Source: DATDCV01 sp036524155
GTDB lineage: Bacteria > Verrucomicrobiota > Verrucomicrobiia > Limisphaerales > UBA8199
Reading direction: 5' to 3'
Length of the DNA stretch: 15,607 nt
Assembly (NCBI GenBank): GCA_036524155.1
Contig: DATDCV010000328.1
Location: 1-15,607 of the forward strand
Shown piece after piece: positions 7,081 to 14,245 of this stretch. Below the pieces are notes generated by a model. That model had not been told where the DNA came from and made no database searches. It worked only from the letters and a program-made list of their open reading frames with translations. Every line of letters starts with the position of its first letter. Position 1 is the first letter of the stretch. A program made the translations under genes and the position numbers.

Positions 7081-7545
7081 ATGGGTTTTATTATTGGTCT
7101 GTTGACGTTCATCCTGGTGGTGGACTGCATCGTTCTCGTGTTCCTGGTCCTGATCCAGCTACCGAAGAAGGAAGCCGGAGCGGGGTTGGCGTTTGGGGGC
7201 GCCGCCAGCGATGCGTTGTTCGGCGCGGGCTCGGGCACGGTGCTGACGAAAGTCACCAAGTATGCGGCGGGGATTTTCTTTGTGCTGGCGATCTTCCTGT
7301 CGTTCATCCAGGTCCATTATCGTACTCGAGGGATCAGCAACTTTCAGCGCAGCTTAACGGAGGGCGGCAATGCCCCCGCCGCCCTGCCGGTGACACCCGG
7401 CACGGCAGCCCAGCCAGGCGCCACCGGTACTAACATCCCGATTATGCCCCCCGCCGTCGAGAGCACCAATCTTCCCGCAACGCCGTTGGTCACTCCCCCG
7501 CCGGTGACCCCGGTCGTGACGAATAGCACCTCCCCGGCGAAATAA
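7081..7545 (+). CDS. secG: Preprotein translocase subunit SecG
   Basis: A small inner-membrane accessory subunit of the SecYEG protein-export channel. The 154-residue product has two membrane segments, about residues 4-26 and 62-78. The loop between them carries the family signature: QLPKKEAGAGLAFGG, then ASDALFGAGSGTVLTKVTKY. After the second segment (ending SFIQVHYR) comes a tail of about 70 residues rich in Pro, Ala, Thr and Val. It has no recognisable domain and accounts for the extra length over the usual 75-120 residues. It begins 9 bp after tpiA and is probably co-transcribed with it. Confidence 0.93.
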   Translation: MGFIIGLLTFILVVDCIVLVFLVLIQLPKKEAGAGLAFGGAASDALFGAGSGTVLTKVTKYAAGIFFVLAIFLSFIQVHYRTRGISNFQRSLTEGGNAPAALPVTPGTAAQPGATGTNIPIMPPAVESTNLPATPLVTPPPVTPVVTNSTSPAK

Positions 7546-7565
7546 GGCTAGCGCCCGCCGCGTAT

Positions 7566-7592
7566 CGCCCCGGCTGTTTCGCGCGCCGGGCG
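7566..7592. terminator. Possible bidirectional terminator between convergent genes
   Basis: CGCCCCGGC at 7566-7574 can pair with GCCGGGCG at 7585-7592, with one bulged base and a 10-base loop. It lies in the 77-bp gap between convergent secG (+) and the MEMO-like gene (-), where transcription from both sides should stop. No T-tract is evident, so the assignment is tentative. Confidence 0.35.
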
Positions 7593-7622
7593 CCTGCTTG
7601 CTGCTCTGCCGGGGGTTGGCCT

Positions 7623-8441
7623 TTAGAGCTTCTCCTCGAACGCAAACGCGCCATAGCCGACTACGCGGTGGCGCGAGCCGGCGGTGTCCCCCGAATTTCG
7701 CAGGTCCACGATTCGCCCGCGCAGGCCCCTTTGGGCGGCCGCGCGAAGCAGCCCCCGGATCGGCATCCGCCCGCAAGCCTGGTCTTCGGCAATTCGATCC
7801 GGCTCCAAACCCTCGATCGCCCTGGCTGTTCGCTCGTCGAGCGCGCGCGCGTCGTCCGAGTGGAGGAAGTGACTCAAATCCGAACTGACCACGAACCGGG
7901 TTTGGGGGTCTTCCCAGAACAACCCGAGCACCTCCGCGACCTCGTCGGGACCCGCGCTGCCAACCACCAGCGGCACGATTTTGAACTCCGGCAACACCAC
8001 TTGGAGGAAGGGCAATTGCACCTCCAACGCATGCTCCAGCTCGTGGGCTTCGTCCAGCACCTGGACTTGCGGCAGCGACCGCGCCTCGCGAACCGCCTCG
8101 AGGTCCACCGCCGCAAATCCCAGCGGGGTTTCGAACGCCTCGGCACTGCTGACCGCCAAGCCCGCGAACCCGACGAAATGAGACGGCCCGGCGATCACGA
8201 TCCGTTTTGTGGCATCCCTTGCCGCCTGCCACAGGGAGTAAGCCGACGCGGCGACCGGCCCCGAGTAAATATAGCCGGCGTGCGGCGCGATGAGCGCCTT
8301 AGGTGGCGGCCGCCCGGAGGGAGGACAATTCTCCAGTAACGACAAAATAAGCCGACGCAGCTCGACGGCGTGGCTGGGGTAAAACCGCCCCGCGACGGCG
8401 GCCGGCCGGATTTTCGCAGGCTCCGGGCCATTCGGATTCAT
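7623..8441 (-). CDS. amrB: MEMO-like protein, AmmeMemoRadiSam system protein B
   Basis: A 272-residue member of the MEMO family, structurally related to extradiol dioxygenases. Conserved segments in order are RPAAVAGRFYP near residue 12, ALIAPHAGYIYSGPVAASAY (His54), IAGPSHFVGF (His88), HELEHALEVQLPFLQ, VVSSDLSHF (Asp188, His191) and ACGRMPI (Cys223). Human MEMO1 places the equivalent two histidines and one cysteine around a metal. The biochemical role in bacteria is not settled. The ATG at 8441 is preferred because AGGA ends seven bases before it. An ATG at 8447 is only one base from that site and would add two residues. The gene lies directly behind the radical SAM gene, the stop of which is at 8455, so the two are co-transcribed. 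The usual third member, AMMECR1, is not fused or adjacent. Confidence 0.92.
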   Translation of the reverse strand: MNPNGPEPAKIRPAAVAGRFYPSHAVELRRLILSLLENCPPSGRPPPKALIAPHAGYIYSGPVAASAYSLWQAARDATKRIVIAGPSHFVGFAGLAVSSAEAFETPLGFAAVDLEAVREARSLPQVQVLDEAHELEHALEVQLPFLQVVLPEFKIVPLVVGSAGPDEVAEVLGLFWEDPQTRFVVSSDLSHFLHSDDARALDERTARAIEGLEPDRIAEDQACGRMPIRGLLRAAAQRGLRGRIVDLRNSGDTAGSRHRVVGYGAFAFEEKL

Positions 8442-8454
8442 TGTCATTCCTATT

Positions 8455-9639
8455 TCAGCACGCTCGCGGCTGCCGGCTGAGGTAATCGGTCAGGCCGCTC
8501 CCGATTCGCACCTCACCCGCCGACTGGGGCCAGATCCCAGGGACCGCAGCGGCGCAATTCGGGCATCGACCTTGGGGTGTCAACCGGTAAGCGCGCACCA
8601 GGAACCCGTACCGTTCGATCAACAACTCCCGGCATTCCGGACAATAAGTATTTTCCCAGTCACCGACACGGCCGGGCGCGTTCCCCGCATAGACAAACCG
8701 CAAGCCGGCTTCGGCACCCACCTCCGCCGCCCGGATGAGGTCGGCGGCCCGCGTCGCCGGCGGATTAGTCATCCTGTAATCCTGGTGAAAGGCCGTAACA
8801 TGCCATGGAATATCGGGGCTGACCGAAGCCAGAAAACCGGCCAGCTCGCGCAACTCGGTTTCGCTGTCGTTGAATCCGGGCACCAGCAGGGTAACGACCT
8901 CGAGCCACAAGCCGCGCTCACGCACCATGCAGATGCTGTCGGTGACGTGCTTAAGAGTGCCGCCCAGCGACCGATAGCGCTGGTCGTTGAAACTTTTCAG
9001 GTCAATCTTGTAACCGACGATCCACGGCTGGATGAGGTCGAGCGCTTCAGGAGTGGCGTTGCCGTTCGATACGAAAGCGCAGTCCAGTCCCGCGGCCTTT
9101 GCCTCCCGGAAGACAGCGACGGCCCACTCGGCGGTGATTAACGGTTCGTTGTAGCTCGACACCACGAGTTTTGCGCCGGAAGCGCGGGCGGCTTCCGTCA
9201 ACCCGCGCGCCGAGGCTGGCCGGATGGGCGGCAGCGCCCCCGCGTCTCGCAGCGCCTGGCTGGTGACCCAGTTCTGGCAATAGGAACAATGAAAATCACA
9301 GCCCAGCATCCCGAACGTCAGCGCATCAGTCCCGGGGTATAAGTGGTAAAACGGCTTCTTCTCGACCGGATCGCACTGCAAACCAGCGACGTACCCAAAC
9401 GGCACCCGAAGCGCTCCCTGATGATTGAAACGGACTTTGCAGATGCCCCGCCGCCCGTCGGCAATCAGGCACCGGTGCCCGCACGCGACACAACGAATCC
9501 GATCCCCCTCCGCCCGCCACAACGACCCGACGGCGGTGTGTCGATCCAGGGCTTCGGCAAGCGTTCGGCTAGCGCCGCTTGACTCGTCGAGAGCCGTGGG
9601 ATTCCTGTCCTGGCTTTGCTGCACTGTCCGTGCGATCAC
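8455..9639 (-). CDS. amrS: AmmeMemoRadiSam system radical SAM enzyme
   Basis: A 394-residue radical SAM protein. The cluster motif CDFHCSYC (CX3CX2C; C114, C118, C121) binds the [4Fe-4S] that cleaves S-adenosylmethionine. An N-terminal cysteine set precedes it (C50, C53, C57, C67, in CVACGHRCLIADGRRGICKV). The core continues with SSYNEPLITAEWA, FVSNGNATPEAL, GYKIDLKSFND and WHVTAFHQDY. The C-terminus adds two CX2C pairs (C333/C336 in TYCPEC, C359/C362 in GRCPNC), a probable zinc ribbon. The substrate is unknown. The called start is a GTG. About 45 residues precede the first cysteine, longer than usual, so the true start may lie further in. It is paired with the MEMO-like gene (13 bp from its stop to the preferred ATG). 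Confidence 0.92.
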   Translation of the reverse strand: MIARTVQQSQDRNPTALDESSGASRTLAEALDRHTAVGSLWRAEGDRIRCVACGHRCLIADGRRGICKVRFNHQGALRVPFGYVAGLQCDPVEKKPFYHLYPGTDALTFGMLGCDFHCSYCQNWVTSQALRDAGALPPIRPASARGLTEAARASGAKLVVSSYNEPLITAEWAVAVFREAKAAGLDCAFVSNGNATPEALDLIQPWIVGYKIDLKSFNDQRYRSLGGTLKHVTDSICMVRERGLWLEVVTLLVPGFNDSETELRELAGFLASVSPDIPWHVTAFHQDYRMTNPPATRAADLIRAAEVGAEAGLRFVYAGNAPGRVGDWENTYCPECRELLIERYGFLVRAYRLTPQGRCPNCAAAVPGIWPQSAGEVRIGSGLTDYLSRQPRAC

Positions 9640-9649
9640 AGTACACCCG

Positions 9650-9667
9650 CTGGCCGTGGATGGCCAG
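9650..9667 (-). promoter_or_regulatory. Perfect hairpin just upstream of the radical SAM start
   Basis: CTGGCC-ATCCAC-GGCCAG (minus strand) pairs perfectly over six bases and ends 10 bases before the GTG at 9639. In a transcript it would lie where a ribosome site is expected. It may be incidental; the rest of the 98-bp kup-radical SAM gap shows no other feature. Confidence 0.3.
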
Positions 9668-9737
9668 ATTCAAATCTCATTTCTTGCCCCGCCCGTGCCT
9701 TGGTTGCTTCCGCGTTCGCACGACCCGGGCCCGCTCC

Positions 9738-11618
9738 TCACAGTTCCACCTGCATTCCCAGTTCTATGACCCGGTTGGGCGGAATACGGTAGAACGAGCC
9801 GGCGGATTGCGCGTTGCGGGCCAACACCGAGAACAGCCACTGCCGCCACCGCACCATCGAAGGCGACGTGTGCGGCACGATCGTCTCACGGCTCAGAAAA
9901 AACGTCGTTTTGTGCGACTTCAGCGGTTCACCTTCGATCGGCGCCAGTGCCAGCAGCTCCGGCACATTTGGTTCCTCCATGAAACCGTAGTGGCCAATCA
10001 TTCGGTGGAACCCGTGGCCGAGGTCCTCGAGCTCCAGCCGGCGGGGCGGGGTCACCTGCGGCACCTCGTCGGTCATTATTGTCAGCACGATGTTCCGCTC
10101 ATGGAGCACTTTGTTGTGCTTTATATTGTGCAGCAGGGCAATCGGCGTTCCCTCGGGATTGGCGGTCATAAAACAAGCCGTGCCCGGCACCCGCGCCAGC
10201 TTCTTATGCATGTCAATATCCCCAAGAAAAGTCCCCAGCGGCAAAGAGGCCGGGCGGAGCCGTTTCCACACCAGTTGCCTCCCGGTTTTCCAGGTCGCCA
10301 TTATGGTAAAAATGACCACCCCCACAACCAGTGGAAACCACCCGCCATGCAGAACCTTTGTCAGGTTCGCGGCGCAAAATAAGCCCTCGACGACCAGGAA
10401 CACGCCGCAAACGGCCAGCGCCTGCCACCAATTCCAGTTCCAGATCTGCCGCGCCGCGAAATAGAACAGCACCGTCGTGCACAGCATCGTCAGCGTGACC
10501 GCGATGCCGTAAGCTGCCGCGATGTGGGTCGAAGACTGGAATCCCAGCACCAGCCCGACACAGGCCAGCATCAGTGCCCAGTTGACGTGGGGCAGGTAGA
10601 TCTGGCCGCGTTCGAGTGACGACGTGTGCCGCACCATCATCCGCGGTAGATAGCCGAGCTGGATCGCCTGGATCGTCAGCGAGTAAGCCCCCGAAATCAG
10701 CGCCTGCGACGCGATCACTCCCGCTGCCGTCGCCAGCCCCACCAGCGGATACACCGCCCAGGACGGCGCCAGCAGGTAAAATGGGTTCTGGTTCGCCGCC
10801 GGGTTGCGCAACAGCAGCGCTCCCTGGCCCAGGTAATTCAGGAACAGCGCGGGCAGAACCAGGCAAAACCACGCGAGGCGAATCGGCCGCGGCCCGAAGT
10901 GGCCCACGTCCGCATACAGCGCCTCGGCCCCCGTCACCACCAGGAATACCGCCCCCAGCAGCACGAATCCACGCCAACCATGGTGCATCAAAAACTCAAC
11001 CCCCAGCAGCGGATTGAACGAAAGCAGGACCTCGGGCGAGCGAACCACCCCGCGCAGTCCCAGCAAACCGAGGCTCACAAACCACACGATCATGATCGGC
11101 CCGAACACCGCCCCGACCCGGCTCGTGCCGCGGCTCTGCGCCGCGAATAAGGCGACCAGCGTCACAACTGTCAGCGGGATGACGAACCGCGAGAACGCAG
11201 GTGCCGCCACTTCCAGCCCCTCGATCGCGCTCAGCACTGTGATCGCCGGCGTGATGATTCCGTCGCCGTAAAGCAGTGCCGCCCCGAACACTCCCAGCGC
11301 CACCAGCACCGCCCGCCGCCGGCCCTTTGATTCCTTCGGAAACGCCAGTGCCATCAGCGCCAGGATCCCCCCTTCGCCCCGGTTCGTCGCCCGGATCAGA
11401 ATCGCCAGGTACTTCAACGACACGATCAGCAGCAGCGACCAGAAAATCAGCGACAAAACACCCAGCACGTTTTCGCGCACCGGGGCAATGCGGTGTGCCT
11501 CTGTGAAACATTCACGCAACGCATACAACGGGCTGGTGCCAATGTCACCGTAGACCACTCCCAGCGCGCCTACGGTCAGAACCGCCAAATACCGGCCATT
11601 CGGTGGCTTTGCTTCCAT
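9738..11618 (-). CDS. kup: KUP-family potassium uptake transporter
   Basis: A 626-residue inner-membrane K+ transporter, thought to work as a proton symporter. It is full length for the family (about 620-650). The N-terminal half has 12 predicted membrane segments. Family hallmarks are VYGDIGTSPLYALRE (residues 22-36), RGEGGILALMALAFP (80-94), YGDGIITPAITVLSAIEGLE (117-136), then VTGAEALYADVGHFGPRPIR and LNYLGQGALLL. The hydrophilic cytoplasmic domain begins near residue 450 and carries typical AlaHisSPro-type features (MTDEVPQVTPPRRLE, then GFHRMIGHYGFMEEPNVPEL). It ends IELGMQVEL as in other Kup proteins. It starts 9 bp after the stop of the upstream ArsR-methyltransferase gene, so the two are probably one transcript. 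Only a weak GAG precedes the ATG. Confidence 0.96.
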   Translation of the reverse strand: MEAKPPNGRYLAVLTVGALGVVYGDIGTSPLYALRECFTEAHRIAPVRENVLGVLSLIFWSLLLIVSLKYLAILIRATNRGEGGILALMALAFPKESKGRRRAVLVALGVFGAALLYGDGIITPAITVLSAIEGLEVAAPAFSRFVIPLTVVTLVALFAAQSRGTSRVGAVFGPIMIVWFVSLGLLGLRGVVRSPEVLLSFNPLLGVEFLMHHGWRGFVLLGAVFLVVTGAEALYADVGHFGPRPIRLAWFCLVLPALFLNYLGQGALLLRNPAANQNPFYLLAPSWAVYPLVGLATAAGVIASQALISGAYSLTIQAIQLGYLPRMMVRHTSSLERGQIYLPHVNWALMLACVGLVLGFQSSTHIAAAYGIAVTLTMLCTTVLFYFAARQIWNWNWWQALAVCGVFLVVEGLFCAANLTKVLHGGWFPLVVGVVIFTIMATWKTGRQLVWKRLRPASLPLGTFLGDIDMHKKLARVPGTACFMTANPEGTPIALLHNIKHNKVLHERNIVLTIMTDEVPQVTPPRRLELEDLGHGFHRMIGHYGFMEEPNVPELLALAPIEGEPLKSHKTTFFLSRETIVPHTSPSMVRWRQWLFSVLARNAQSAGSFYRIPPNRVIELGMQVEL

Positions 11619-11627
11619 AGCAACTCG

Positions 11628-12563
11628 TCACTTTTGCGCGCTCGCCAGTATCGTCTCGAAGTGCGGCGGGTCCTCTTCCCGAGCCACCACGCTGATCTCG
11701 ATCTTCTTGAATCTGGCATCCTCCAGCCAGCGGTGCAGGTCCGATTCCGCCAAACCCGGCCATCGGTCGCCGTACAGTTCGTGGGCCTTGGTGAAGTTAT
11801 GACGCGCCAAATCCAGGATCATGATTTGCCCGCCCGCCTTCAGAATCGCGAACGCGCTGGCGATCGCCTTCGCCGGGTCCACCGCATGATGCAGCGCCTG
11901 ACTCAGGACCACCAGGTCCACGCTCTCCCGCTCGATGGGCGGCTCCTCCAAATCCCCCAGCCGGAATTCCAGGTTCTTCAGGTTGTTCTTTTTCGCTTTC
12001 GCCGCCCCGAATGCCACGATCTTCTCCGAGTTGTCCACCGCAATCACTCTCCGGCAACGCCGCGCCAGCAACTCGCTCAGCAACCCTTCGCCCGAACCCA
12101 GGTCCGCCACCGTTAGCGGCGGCAAAATGCGCAGCAGCAAATGGCCAAACGCCTGCCACGAACGACCCGGCCCGTAAACCCGGTCAAACCGGCCCGCCAC
12201 CTGGTTGAAATACACCTGCGCCTGTTCCCGCCGCCGGTTAAGAATCCGCTTCAGGTTGATTTCGTCGCCGGCATGGTCCGGCAACTCCCTGGCCCCGCGC
12301 ATCGCCAGCTCGATGAACTCGCGCGCAATGCCATTGGCCCCGCGCTCCAGCGCGTAAAAGGTCCGCTTCCCTTCTCTCCTCGAGTGCACCAGCCCCGCGT
12401 CCTGCAGTAAACCCAGATGCGTCGAGATCCGCGATTGCCCCATCCGCGTGATTTCCTGCAACTCATTCACCGAAAGCTCATCCCGCTCCAACAGCGCCAC
12501 AATCCGCAGCCGCGTCGGGTCCGACAACGCCCGCAGTGATTTGAGAGTCGAAACCATACTCAT
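11628..12563 (-). CDS. ArsR-type HTH regulator fused to a SAM-dependent methyltransferase domain (SahR-like)
   Basis: A 311-residue two-domain regulator. Residues about 6-72 form an ArsR winged helix (RALSDPTRLRIVALLERDEL, recognition helix GQSRISTHLGLLQDAGLV, wing SRREGKRTFYAL). It lacks the cysteine pairs of metal-sensing ArsR proteins; its only cysteine is C170. Residues about 115-300 form a class I methyltransferase fold with motif I VADLGSGEG (152-160), acidic loop AVDNSEK (D177) and SQALHHAVDP. This architecture beside metK and ahcY matches SahR, a regulator reported to respond to S-adenosylhomocysteine. The methyltransferase domain would then be a ligand sensor, though catalysis cannot be excluded. 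The ATG at 12563 is preferred for the AGGGGGGCGGA just before it. The frame continues to 12743, but that part translates an inverted-repeat element. kup follows after 9 bp. Confidence 0.9.
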   Translation of the reverse strand: MSMVSTLKSLRALSDPTRLRIVALLERDELSVNELQEITRMGQSRISTHLGLLQDAGLVHSRREGKRTFYALERGANGIAREFIELAMRGARELPDHAGDEINLKRILNRRREQAQVYFNQVAGRFDRVYGPGRSWQAFGHLLLRILPPLTVADLGSGEGLLSELLARRCRRVIAVDNSEKIVAFGAAKAKKNNLKNLEFRLGDLEEPPIERESVDLVVLSQALHHAVDPAKAIASAFAILKAGGQIMILDLARHNFTKAHELYGDRWPGLAESDLHRWLEDARFKKIEISVVAREEDPPHFETILASAQK

Positions 12564-12669
12564 TCCGCCCCCCTGACGCTTCGAAAGAGCGGGGTTAAGC
12601 TGGCGTCGCGGGAACAAGGCGAAAACAGTAGCGGCGCTCGCCGCGAATTGAAACAGAAACGCTTCAAAG

Positions 12670-12770
12670 GCGCGAAGCGTATGGAGTGCGTCCAGCTTGC
12701 TGGCGCTGTTGAAGGACTTTGGGGCATACAAAAGCGGGAGCAAGCTCCACGCACTCCATACGCTTCGCGC
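12670..12770. repeat. 101-bp inverted-repeat element (REPIN/MITE-like)
   Basis: Arms at 12670-12700 and 12740-12770 are 31 bp each and match at 29 of 31 positions; the two differences are an adjacent CC/GG. The shared core is GAAGCGTATGGAGTGCGT. A 39-bp interior separates the arms. The element lies between the SahR-like gene and the metK promoter, separating the two divergent units. A translated extension of the regulator would run through it, which argues against the longer gene start. No transposase is nearby. Confidence 0.85.
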
Positions 12771-12874
12771 GCCAGGTCTGCTGCTACCGGATCCATCGCC
12801 CCTGGCTCACGTGCGGGCCGGAAACTGAGATTCCCGAGCGTGTAACTTATGTCCGACGGCGCGAAAGAAACCGG

Positions 12875-12902
12875 TTGACGGGGCTGGTAAACCATATATC
12901 AT
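12875..12902 (+). promoter_or_regulatory. metK-ahcY promoter
   Basis: TTGACG at 12875-12880 (5 of 6) is followed after 16 bp by TATCAT at 12897-12902 (5 of 6). Initiation near 12909 gives a leader of about 50 bases to the metK ATG at 12958. It also makes the in-frame ATG at 12922 an unlikely start. The spacing equals that of the pgk promoter. The -10 box is part of a palindrome. Confidence 0.6.
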
Positions 12903-12914
12903 CTTATCTTGATA
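12897..12914. promoter_or_regulatory. Candidate SahR-type operator overlapping the metK -10 box
   Basis: The palindrome TATCA-TCTTATCT-TGATA has perfect 5-bp arms and an AT-rich 8-bp centre, unlike the surrounding GC-rich DNA. It covers the -10 box and the likely start of transcription of metK, so a bound protein would block initiation. The divergent ArsR-methyltransferase gene is the obvious candidate to bind it. No second copy is evident in front of the regulator gene itself. Confidence 0.5.
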
Positions 12915-12957
12915 CGTTAATATGACGGCTTCACCACCGTCGTCGAGTCTAAAGCAA

Positions 12958-14217
<1,260 letters not shown>

Positions 14218-14245
14218 ATCATCACCAAACTAAGGAATAAAACCC

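Larger units (their letters stand above)
12564..12957. other. Divergent control region between the SahR-like gene and metK
   Basis: A 394-bp gap. From left to right it holds about 105 bp with no feature apart from the regulator's ribosome site, the inverted-repeat element at 12670-12770, about 100 bp with no evident structure, the metK promoter at 12875-12902 and an operator-like palindrome at 12897-12914. I see no SAM or SAH riboswitch. The predicted metK leader, about 50 bases, is too short to hold most classes. No gene is supported here. Confidence 0.6.

Noticed and set aside
7354..8232. 292-codon minus-strand frame overlapping the MEMO-like gene and secG tail
   Set aside because: It is the wrong frame of the MEMO-like gene; its Gly/Arg-rich composition is typical of a shifted GC-rich frame.
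12564..12743. 60-residue N-terminal extension of the ArsR-methyltransferase protein
   Set aside because: It translates the inverted-repeat element and separates the HTH domain from the N-terminus. ATG 12563 has a strong purine-rich ribosome site.
12771..12957. Possible SAM or SAH riboswitch upstream of metK
   Set aside because: None of the conserved cores I know is present, and the predicted leader is only about 50 bases. Repressor control fits better.
12922..12957. 12-residue N-terminal extension of MetK from ATG 12922
   Set aside because: It lies almost on the predicted transcription start and adds non-conserved Ser/Pro sequence; family members start at the MSKNYIF position.
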